Source: Cliona cf. orientalis (taxonomy: Eukaryota > Porifera > Demospongiae > Clionaida > Clionaidae). From it: a stretch of DNA of 64,000 nt. Positions within the stretch are counted from its first letter, which is position 1, and each line of letters starts with the position of its first letter. The position numbers and the translations under genes were made by a program. Below, piece after piece: positions 48,411 to 57,970 of the stretch. The stretch covers positions 498,001 to 562,000 of the forward strand of contig OZ005690.1 in the NCBI GenBank assembly GCA_963930775.1. Direction: 5' to 3'. The notes below the pieces were generated by a model. It was not told the DNA's origin, searched no databases, and saw only the letters and a list, made by a program, of their open reading frames with translations.

Positions 48411-48610
48411 GGCTCTACGTTCAACTGATGTACTGTTAGTTTTAAATTATAGCAGGTCTGTGAATCGGTAGAAAATCTGCTTTGTTTGCAAAAACCGCGA
48501 GCGAATACATGTCTGCAAAAATCAACACAAAAAGTGGGCGTAGCTAGCTAATCATGGAGCCACTGCACGTGACCAGTGCCAGCCACGCCCCCTAACTTGT
48601 CACAAACAAC
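48411..48610. promoter_or_regulatory. bidirectional promoter, module copy P4
   Basis: Only 200 bp separates the divergent MARVEL-like (-) and GATD1 (+) start codons. The interval holds AAAAGTGGGCGTAGC, GCACGTGACCAGTGCC and AGCCACGCCCCC-TAACTTGTC. The Cap-proximal sequence ACAAACAAC-ATG is shared with P2. Confidence 0.55.
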
Positions 48611-50975
48611 ATGGCTGGAATGAGAGAGAAACCGTCTTGTTTGATTGTCTGTAGCTCCCATTCGCGAGGTAAGCACAAGATACGATCAGATCTAATACCA
48701 TGGCCTACGATCCAATGGATACTGGGTCAATTTAGACGCGAAAATTTGTGAAATTTGTGCTATTTCATTTACTCTAATATACCCCAAATATTTTATTATA
48801 AAACAGGGTTATGGACGATTACTCGGTGGGCATGTAGGGTGTCTGCTTCCATGCATTTGTGGATTTTTGATTGAAAAGGTTCATTGCTTTGATCAATGAG
48901 CCGTGGTAAATGCATTTTTAGGAGCTAGCTAGCACCACTCAACAGTTCAATGATTGCCGTCTTAGCTTGGTACATACATGTACATGTACATGTACATGTA
49001 CCAAACTCATGATAGCTATTCATGTATTGTTTTCTTGACATCATATTCAAATCCATACTATCCATATCGTATGAACAAACGTATTATAGTGGTCACTATG
49101 TAAGGCAGCCACCTCTTTGGTATTACAGTCATGCTACGCTCCAAGTGACAAAATTACATAATAATTTATAGACCAGTTTGTATAAAAACAGCCATTGATC
49201 GCTAGCCCAAGGGTGAGTGTTATAGACAGGTATCACTTTTATTAGAGTCTACATATATGTGTATAATCTTGAATTTTCTCCATCCCTCCCTCCCTCCCTC
49301 CCTCCCTCCCTCCATCCGTCGTAAATGTAGGTGTGTCTGCTCAGTCGTTCATTCACTCCTTCACTCTCACCTCCTCCACCTTCAACATCTTCATCGCGAC
49401 GCCCGAGGGCAAGCCGATGGACTTTGTCGACGTCGACGACACCAACAGACAATGGGTGACCGACTTCTCCTCTAAACCCATCTCCATGCCTCACCGACTG
49501 GAAACTATCGATGGTATAGTATACTATAGGCACGTAGCTACTGTGCTATGCTATATTAATTTTATCTCTCCATCCATATTTCCCATAATACCGTACAGCC
49601 GGAAATATTGGCGGGAATTAAATTTAGCGGTTGAGCCCAAAATCGCTATTGTAAGAATATTAGCGGATTTGAATTTGGCTGTTCGGTACGGGATTGCCAT
49701 ATGTATATATGCGAGTAGGAAATTTTGGCAGATTTTAATTTGGCGGTTGTAGTATAGACCACCAAACCGCTAAATTTAATTCCCCGGCCGAATTTTCCGG
49801 CTATACGGTATGCTATCTAGTGGCAGCAAGTGTACTTCCTTTTCTAGCAACAAGGTTCATTGCCGTCCTGATTCCAAGCTGCCCTGGAGCGCCTTTCGAT
49901 CTCTCGAGCAACCAATACCTCGGAGCCATATTAAACTCCTTCACCAAAGAAAAGAGTAAGCTGCATGTGTAATATACATTAGAGTTGTAGCACCAAATTT
50001 AATTTTAGGAGAGTGTCAATATAATGCGTAGATCCTTAGTCGGTATCTTTGCAAGTCAGCCTGTTATTGGTGGCCCTGAATGCCACAAACTGTCTCTGGA
50101 TCTCAGCTTTTACCGTAGTGTCCCGGGCAAGCGCCCACTCCCACATTTTAAGGGCCCGCTGTAGCAGCTTCTATACAAACGTATGGAATTTTGATCCCGG
50201 GTGAGCGCCCATGCGGGCCTCGATAATAAATTTTGTTTAAGTGCCCATAGGTGCTTACGTGGTACACTACGGTAATGTGCAATGACTATTTAGCTTCAGT
50301 ATGCAGGATTTTGTAACTTGATAGCTATTGAATGTTTTCTCAAATCCAAAAATTATCATCATTTTTGTCCCATTCTTAGAGCCTGTGTGTGCAGTCGGAT
50401 TTGGTGTATTTGGCCTATTCTCAACACTGAACAGACAGTCTCAGGAATGGAACTTCACCAACTATAGCTTAACATCTGTGAGTCGATCAATCTAGCTTGA
50501 AGTTGAATTTAACTTTTTTTAATTTGCATAAACTGTACGTTTGTGTATAATAATAATATTAGCCGTCGATGTTTGAGTTGGCCCTAAGAGATGATTTTCC
50601 GACACTACCCTACATGCCAGCCGACATGATCAGAAAACATGGAGCAACTTACAGCGGTAGGTGAAGTGCAGCTGCTGCTAATTCATCTATTTATCATCTC
50701 TTTCTATCTCACTACTTTCTCTATTTACCCTCTCCCTTGATTCCCCACCTCTCTCTCTCTCTCCCTCTTCCTTTCTCTCCCTCTTCCTCTCTCTCCCCCT
50801 CTCTCTCTCTCTCTCCCTCTTCCTCTCTCTCCCTCTCTCTCTCTCCCTCTCCCCTGCAGCTAGTAAATCCAACGGTGTTCACGTCGTCATTGACGATCAC
50901 TTAGTCACAGGTCAAAATACGCAGTCCACTCTCACCTCCGTACAGAACCTAATCCTTCTTAGCAATGCAAGGTAA
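48611..50975 (+). CDS. GATD1: GATD1 (glutamine amidotransferase-like class 1 domain protein)
   Basis: A 218-residue DJ-1/PfpI-fold protein, like human GATD1 (PDDC1, 220 residues). Six exons with matching phases: 48611-48668, 49331-49513, 49848-49955, 50380-50477, 50563-50656, 50860-50975. Recognisable blocks are VSAQSFIHSFTLTSSTFN, ATPEGKPMDFVDV, IPSCPGAPFDL, SKSNGVHVVIDDHLVTGQN and a final VQNLILLSNAR. At the position of the nucleophile elbow the sequence is AVGFGVFGLF, with no cysteine, so the protein is probably not a classical amidotransferase. Its cellular role is not well known. Exon 2 is preceded by CCCTCC repeats, a MITE lies in intron 2, and intron 5 is CT-rich. Confidence 0.9.
49590..49810. 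mobile_element. foldback MITE, family F copy 2 (GATD1 intron 2)
   Basis: ACCGTACAGCCGGAAATATT at the left end is mirrored by AATTTTCCGGCTATACGGT at the right end, with GGCGGGAATTAAATTTAGCG mirrored inside. Flanked by TA/AT. About 220 bp. Confidence 0.85.
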
Positions 50976-52685
50976 AAAATAGGCCTACAACTATTTTTGC
51001 TAAGGCCACTCCAAATCAATTACATGTAGTTGTTTCTTATCCCCCCCCCCCTTGATTTCCACCCCGCATGTATTTCCATTATGAATTTATGGTTTTGACG
51101 ACCATTTCCCATCAAACTTGTGATTATGAATTTATGGTTTTGACGACCATTTCCCATCAAACTTGTGATTTTAATAACCATTTCCAGCTGCCCGCCTGCA
51201 TCAGTTTTTTGGCTCAGGAGAGATGAGAAACACTGAATTAATTTGGAGTAGCCTAATAGCAAAATATAATGTAATAAAGTTTTATTGTAGCAGATATATA
51301 GCCTCATCCCCCATGTCTACTCCCAGTTTTCAAACTTGACCATGCCCTCAGTCAGTAGCTGCATAGTTGAAATGGTAAAGGTCGTCAATATAGTAGGTTC
51401 ACTTCACTGTGCAAGTACAATGCCGGCGCCTCAGTCGCAGACTAGAGAAGGCAACACGCTGCTTGTAAGGTATTCGCTGGATACATGCGCAAGATACTCT
51501 ACGTATTTCACTAAATTTCAAGTCCCAGAAGAGCTCCATCGAGGCCCTGAATTTTCTCATAATTACCTCATAGATTACACCATAGGTTTCATCATAATTA
51601 TTCATAATTATTGCAAAAAAATAAATTGTTACTGAGTGCATAAATATTATTTTTTTATCAGCATGTAACATCAAAAGCTTGGAATGGGCCCGTATACGGG
51701 GATTGGCTGCTTTTTTAGAGGCTAGCTGTGATTTATGGGTATTGGTAATGACTCACAGAAGGTAAAGGTCGCCTAATCAAAAAGTCCTGGGAATCGAATG
51801 TGCTATAATACCTATAGATCTAGCATGGGAATTGAAGCTCATTGTGCTCCTGGAGGGTCAATGAATTCTTATTATAGTGGAGTATAGTATATCAATGATG
51901 AATGTAGTTATAATACAATAAAATATTATCTACGGCGGCTCGATAAGCCCTTGTTAAAACACTGTCTGTATATACCAACACACAATACCATGCATCCTCA
52001 TACATGCACACACACAATGTATGCAGACTATCAAGACAGAGATAACGCCACAAACCCCTCCAAGAAGTAGTAACTGTTATACTTTTATTGTACCATCTAT
52101 ATAATATTATTATTGTTATTATCCACAGAATAATAATATTATTATTATTGTTGTACTACTCTCTGCACACTTTAATTAATGTATACCCCTTAATTTTGAA
52201 AGGGTGCTTTGAATAATTATTTTTGTGTTTGGAATAATATTATTACATGTACAGTTATTACTATAATAGTACTCTTCGATGTTGTTGATAAGAATGTCAA
52301 AATTTCAATTAATTACAAGCATTGGTATACAAACAGGACATAAAACTAACTTACTGTCGCATGATTACTTACAAGCACATGCATACACACAAAAAAAGTG
52401 ACAGGAATAATAATAATTATTATTATATAGTACTTGACATTGTAATAAGTAGCTATTCCTGCTATTTGATAGGAGTTCATAATAATAAATAAATTATACA
52501 GCTATGCTTCATACAATAAACAATCATGCATAATTACATAATATTATAAATAATGTTATATTATTATATACTATAGTGCAATAATAATAGTTAGAAAAAT
52601 TTAATATGAAAAACGGTATCACACACGGTGCATGATAGAATGTCAAGAATGAGAACCAGACCACATGCAGTATACAATAATATGG
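50976..52685. other. intergenic, GATD1 to TRIM-NHL gene 1 (tail to tail)
   Basis: Non-coding. It includes a 45-bp tandem pair at 51081-51170 (ATGAATTTATGGTTTTGACG units) and AT-rich DNA. Several blocks here (51280-51310, 51660-52090 and 52340-52685) recur downstream of the second TRIM gene, as part of the duplication described below. Confidence 0.55.
51081..51170. repeat. 45-bp tandem pair
   Basis: ATGAATTTATGGTTTTGACG with following CCATTTCCCATCAAACTTG is present twice, starting at 51081 and 51126, with no mismatch over the full unit. Absent from the duplicated region near 56850. Confidence 0.8.
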
Positions 52686-54776
52686 TCAAAATATCTGAAT
52701 GCGATTGTTTAGCATCTCACAAACATACACACTGTTGTTCTGATCAGTGGCAATACCCACGGGGAACTGCATCTTACCTACATTTCTCCCCATGCTGCCA
52801 AACCTAGTGACCAACTCACCAGTGGTCCGATAGACAGACACTCTATGACTGCCAGGTTCAGTCACGTAGAGAATGTTGTTTTCATCGATTGTTATACACT
52901 CAGGTCCAGCAACCCCCGATATGTTATTATGATTGGGAGGATGATGCTTTTTCACAGCAGGTTCTCTGCCAAAAAAGTACAGATATCGCTCGCTTGAGCT
53001 GAACACCAAAATGCAGTTGTTGGCACAGTCCGTTACAAAGATCGTTCCATCATTGTCGAATGCAAGATCATTAGGTTTAGCAGGATGTTTCAGCCATGGG
53101 TCTAGTGCTCTCATGTCGATACAGCGCTGAAACTCCAAGCGCTGATTAAACACCTGGATCCTGTGATTATCACGATCACAGACATATACCTCTTCTTTAG
53201 AGTTCAATTTTATCCCTTTAGGGTTATTAAAACACATAACACCGCTTCCCTGTCTACCAATCGATTGTAGCAATCGACCGTTGCATTCAAATTTCACAAT
53301 CTTGCTGCTTTCCCCCGATTCATCAACGACATAAAAATTACCCTTCTTGTCCAAAGCGATGCTGGCTGGATGGGACAGCTGGCCCGTGCCAAACACAGCA
53401 ATCTGTGTACCATGCTTGTCGAGCTTGACAACCCTACTGCCGTTCCATTCGCACACCAACAGGTGTTCCAATTCATCCACTGTAATCCCTCGAGGACCAG
53501 CGACATCTAATATGATGCCTTGTGAGATCCCTAGCTGGTAGGGAGATTTGCTCACACGGAGGTGGAATGGGGATCCCATTATCGGTTTTCCATTCACGTG
53601 GACTGTGATTTCGTGATTTCCACGGAACTGTGGACAATAGCTCACATCACACTTACCCTGTCTAGAGTTACCTACTTCAGCCCATGCCTGAAAATCATTC
53701 TCGAGACACTTCACCAAGACAGATACGTCCTGTGCCGATGAACAAGGCTTGTGCAATCGATCGTGAGTGTTCACCTGAAAGCATGCCATCCTAAAAGTCT
53801 CCGCCCTAACTAGCCCCTCCCCGTCCGCCGTACAAGAGCTCGGATTGGCTTGCTTGGAGTAAAGACGGATGTGCTTGTCGCTCACCTGTCGGAGATGAGA
53901 AAGAGCAGAGTTCTTCAATGCTATATTGGCAGTTTTGACTGGCTGTGTATAGTACGTGATCGATTCGTCCTTAATACACTTCTCCATCTCTAAGCTAATG
54001 AATTCGTAATTGGTCAGCAATTCGATATCAGTAGAGAGCTCAACGGAAGCTTCAGTGAAAGCCTCCAAGCGTTGTAACTTTTCCGCCAGTTGGCACAACG
54101 CCGAATGTTGCTTCTGCAAGCTATCGATTCTGTCCGTAGCCATGCCATTCAATTGGTGATGCAGCCGCGCCTTTCTCTGTTCAAGGATTCTGAACATTCG
54201 ATCAAAAGTGTGGTCAATGGAAGACTCCAGGTCTCTCTGAAGGTCCTCGACGCGAATTTGCATCTTTTGCACATCTTCTGCCACGCTCGCCACTCTCTTA
54301 TTAAAGAGTTGTACATTGGGAAGGCGTTTTTGGAGCTCGATTTTGCATTCCTCATATGCCCGTTCCCGATTCCTGATTCTGTGCTCCCGATGCTCCCCTA
54401 AGGTGCATTCCGGACAGGTGAACGTAAGGCAGTCGTGACAGTAACTCTCGCAGTGCTGACCTTGGTGAACTCTGCACTTTGCCTCTCGATTTTGGGTAAA
54501 TCGCTGTTGCCTCGAGACTTCATTATGTTCCGAGTCAGGGTCTTCATGCTGGAAGTAGACGGGGAAAGCGTCGGGTAGCGCTTCGGGGTCTTCGTTTTCG
54601 AGCGTGAATTGGCGATTGCACCGATCCACGGGACATTTCAGCTCCTTCACGCCGCTAACTTTGAGTCCGCGCACGCACTCTCTGCAGAAGATGTGAAAGC
54701 ATGGCATTACTTTTGGATCTCTGAAGCGCCCGCCGCATAACGGACAGCTGCTCGGCAGACTACTCGGCGATGCCAT
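52686..54776 (-). CDS. TRIM-NHL protein 1 (TRIM71/TRIM2-3 type), lacks B-box 1
   Basis: A 696-residue, intronless RING-type E3 ligase with an NHL propeller. Proteins of this layout act in ubiquitination and mRNA repression (family knowledge). RING: Cys 11, 14, 26, His 28, Cys 31, 34, 48, 53. B-box 2: Cys 101, His 104, Cys 109, 113, 116, 121, 124, His 129, 132. Coiled coil is about 140-240. A filamin-type Ig domain (about 300-408) ends at GSPFHLRVS. Six NHL-like repeats (about 412-696) include AGPRGITVDE, SHPASIALDKKGNFYVVD, FNNPKGIKLNSKEEVYVCD and FPVGIATDQNNSVYVCE. Compared with the sister gene at 57971-60307 it lacks about 70 residues holding B-box 1, in frame, and about 15 residues in an NHL loop. 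Start ATG 54776 gives MASPSSLPSSCPLCGG. Confidence 0.9.
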   Translation of the reverse strand: MASPSSLPSSCPLCGGRFRDPKVMPCFHIFCRECVRGLKVSGVKELKCPVDRCNRQFTLENEDPEALPDAFPVYFQHEDPDSEHNEVSRQQRFTQNREAKCRVHQGQHCESYCHDCLTFTCPECTLGEHREHRIRNRERAYEECKIELQKRLPNVQLFNKRVASVAEDVQKMQIRVEDLQRDLESSIDHTFDRMFRILEQRKARLHHQLNGMATDRIDSLQKQHSALCQLAEKLQRLEAFTEASVELSTDIELLTNYEFISLEMEKCIKDESITYYTQPVKTANIALKNSALSHLRQVSDKHIRLYSKQANPSSCTADGEGLVRAETFRMACFQVNTHDRLHKPCSSAQDVSVLVKCLENDFQAWAEVGNSRQGKCDVSYCPQFRGNHEITVHVNGKPIMGSPFHLRVSKSPYQLGISQGIILDVAGPRGITVDELEHLLVCEWNGSRVVKLDKHGTQIAVFGTGQLSHPASIALDKKGNFYVVDESGESSKIVKFECNGRLLQSIGRQGSGVMCFNNPKGIKLNSKEEVYVCDRDNHRIQVFNQRLEFQRCIDMRALDPWLKHPAKPNDLAFDNDGTIFVTDCANNCILVFSSSERYLYFFGREPAVKKHHPPNHNNISGVAGPECITIDENNILYVTEPGSHRVSVYRTTGELVTRFGSMGRNVGKMQFPVGIATDQNNSVYVCEMLNNRIQIF

Positions 54777-55600
54777 GACGATGTACGTAGCCTAGCGCCT
54801 GTTAATTAACTGGTGATAAACACGATCCAGCAGTCTAGTTCACCTCACGTCCACTGGACCGTTGATCAGCTTCTTCTCTGTGACCTGGCCGGCCAGCCAG
54901 AGGCGCTAGGCGAGGAGGTTGGACACGATCACGTGCGCACAAAAGTGGGCGTGTGTTGCCATGCCCCGACCCCATATGTAACACTGTAGAAAATGTATTA
55001 AAGTGCGTGGGCGTGAGCGTCAGGATTGGCTAATTCAATTAGCGAATCGTGAAGGGGCGTGGCCGAAGAGGCCATACGAGTGCTTTTGGTCGAAGGTGGG
55101 CGTGTCTAGAATCGGCCAGGTATGATTATGTGCGTGTAATTAGCGACCGGAAGTGGCCCCTGAAGAAAAGACCGGTAATTGCCCACTTCAAAGCAAGATC
55201 AAAGCATCCTTTCTTAAAGTCACTATCTAAAGCCTTGAAGGACAGTTTTAAAGTTGAAATCCTTGAGAAAAGAAGATTCAGTGCCATAGCTACCCCGCCC
55301 ATCCACCCCACTCTACTTCTTGCAAATCAAGAAAACTAAGTTGTTTCTCAGAATGGCAACTGTGACACCAAAATTTTTGTCAATCGCTTTAATAGCTAGA
55401 TGTACACGATTCATCTCCGATCCAGCTTACTAATGTAGGTAGCTTTAAGATTAAATTATATCAGTTTATGTTTAGTTAGCTGTTGACATATCTGGGTCAC
55501 ATGTTCTTATTAGCTTTGCTATTTTTGTGCATCCATGCACAATATATTAATGCTAAACCAGGAGTACATTACAAGGAGTGTGCAACGCACACAATAGTAG

Positions 55601-56145
55601 TACAGTGGTCCCTCTTTTGAGAGACCCCTCTAGTGAGAGACCACCTCTTATTAAGAACCATAAAGTGCATGCACAAAACCACTTTACATACAAACAGCCC
55701 TCTGGTCAAAGACCACCTCTAGAACCCAACCAAAGACCACCAATTATGTGGAAATTAAAGACCATCACTGATCTCAACTAGAGCTCTGTAGATCAAAATA
55801 CCCCACGTGCACATTGCACAATCTGTAGATCTCTACTTTGGAATGGAATGTTGCCACAGTAATGCGCCCCTGGAAAGGGAAAACTTCTCATAATATTATT
55901 GGAAGAGGAGTGATTCATCGGGCTAAAAATATCCCTGTGACTGGAGGTTGAAAAGTAGTAAACTCTTTCGTGTGAATACGGGTACCAAGCAACTAATTTT
56001 CATATAAATTATGTACGGCATAATACAATCCACTCTTGCAAACCTCCACCTATTGCTCCACCCTCCTCTGGTGGAAGACCACCTCGTTTGGGAGACCATT
56101 TTTATTCGGATTCAAGTGCGGTCTCTCAAAAGAGGGACCACTGTA
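55601..56145. mobile_element. Tc1/mariner-like non-autonomous element
   Basis: TACAGTGGTCCCTCTTTTGA at the left end is matched exactly by TCAAAAGAGGGACCACTGTA at the right end, and GAGAGACC/GGTCTC extends it. Ends start CAGTGG after a TA, as in Tc1/mariner elements. Inside are repeated AAGACCACCT motifs. No transposase frame. Confidence 0.8.
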
Positions 56146-56670
56146 CAAACATCTCTTTCCAGATGTGACATCACAACCACCCTTGTACATGGGCCTGAAT
56201 ATCATTTTGTATAGCTGCAGCTGCAGTTATTACTATCAAACACTGATGGGACAGTGCAGACACAACCTTTATGGCTTCGAATTCATTAATAGTGGTTGCA
56301 TGTTAACTTGGCGATATTCTGTGATGTCAAATCTGGAATGAGATGATTGTACTACTACTAGTACTATGTGGGTTGCACACTCTTAGTTGGCTAAACTTAT
56401 AGAGATAGCTATAGTCTACAAACGCAAACATTTTAGCTATCAGCTACACTCGAAAATGGCATTCTTTTGAACGCGTGCATGGCAGCATTATAGGGTACAT
56501 GTCCCAGTTATGAGACACTCAACTTGTGACTACTTTTATACAATAATATTTAATAGCTATTGCTTTAGGAATAGTTTATGTGCATGGTATATTTTTTAAG
56601 GACTGCCTATGGCCTCTAATACAGAACATGCCATGGGTTATAAATATCAACTTTACTAAATAAATAAATG

Positions 56671-56800
56671 ATATGCCAGCCGACATCATCAGAAAACATG
56701 GAGAAACTTACAGCGGTAGGTGAACTGCAGCTGCTGCTAATTCATCTATTTATCATCTCTTTCTATCTCACTACTTTCTCTGTTTATCCTCTCCCTTGAT
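56671..56800 (+). pseudogene. duplicated fragment of GATD1 exon 5 and intron 5
   Basis: ATATGCCAGCCGACATCATC to ACTTACAGCG-GTAGGTGAA matches 50612-50660 with a few changes (HGETYS for HGATYS). The CT-rich intron follows. GATD1 exon 6 is missing, and the DNA then jumps to the TRIM 3' flank. It marks the left edge of the TRIM duplication. Confidence 0.8.
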
Positions 56801-57970
56801 TCCCAACCTCTCTCTCTCTCTCTCTCTATACAGTTTTAATTTATTGTAGCAGATAGCCTCATCCCCAGGACCACTCCCAGTTTTCAATAATGTTTATCAG
56901 CATGTAACATCAAAAGCTTGGAATGGGCCCGTATGGGGATTGGCTGCTGTTATAAGGCTAGCTATGATTGTGGGTATTGGTAATGACTCACAGAAGGTAA
57001 AGGTCGTCCGATCAAAAAGTACTGGGAATTGAACAATGTGGATCTAGCATGGGGATTGAATTTCACGGCTCATTGTGCTCCTGGAGGATCAATGAATTCT
57101 TATTGTTCTAGTGGAGTATAGTATGTCAATGATGAATGTAGTATACGTACGTATACACTGAAACAATACCATGCATGCATCCTCATACATGCACACATGT
57201 ACACACAATGTGCAGACTATATCAAGATAAGACAGAGATAACGTCACAAACCCCTCCAAGAAGTAATTCTACTATAATATTGTATAGCATCTATGATAAT
57301 AATATTATTATTATATACACAGAATATTATTATTATTGTTGTACTATACACTTTGCACACTTTATTGTACATGTGGCATAACTGTTAATGATATTCATAT
57401 GTTCATTTCCTGTCAGTTTGTTTCCTGTCTATGTGTATTTGCATATGTATTGTCTGGTGTATATAAAGTGTATGCATGCATGTAAATCTCAGTTGTATAT
57501 CAATCATATAAACTCATAACAAGCTATCTCTGTACGTGGGCGCCAAACGCTACAGTATATTATACGTACCCTTAATATAAGTGTTTATGAAAGTGTGCAT
57601 ATTTATTTGTGTTTGGAATATCTAACTTTTGACAGTTATTGTATAAATACTCTTAGGAGTGTCACAATAATATTGGCACAAACTGGATGTAAAACTGTTG
57701 CTTGATTGGGTCTCATACACACACAAAGAAAGTATAACATGACACCTGGATTTAGCAAGGAACTCATATACTCATAATTATAATAATAGCTATGCTTCAT
57801 TCATACAATAAAATTAATATTAACATAGTGCATTTACATAGATAATATTATAGTGATTGGGCACAATAATAGTATTGTTATATAGAAAAGCTGAATGTGA
57901 AATGGTATCACGGTGTATGATAGAATGTCAAGAATGAGAACTAGAGCTGTATACAATAATACAACCGCAG

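Larger units (their letters stand above)
54777..57970. other. intergenic between the TRIM-NHL genes
   Basis: Upstream of TRIM 1 (54777-55110) are several GTGGGCGT-type boxes (AAAAGTGGGCGTGTG, GCGTGGGCGTGAGCG, GGTGGGCGTGTC). A 545-bp inverted-repeat element follows. From about 56671 on, the DNA is a copy of the GATD1-to-TRIM interval. The open frame at 55049-55339 has no recognisable motif. Confidence 0.5.

Noticed and set aside
49333..49752. 139-codon frame as a single-exon gene
   Set aside because: Only 49331-49513 is coding (GATD1 exon 2). The remainder runs through a donor site into intron 2 and the foldback MITE.
55049..55339. 96-codon frame upstream of TRIM-NHL 1
   Set aside because: Lys/Arg-rich but no recognisable motif, and a similar-sized frame lies on the other strand. 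It may be promoter DNA.
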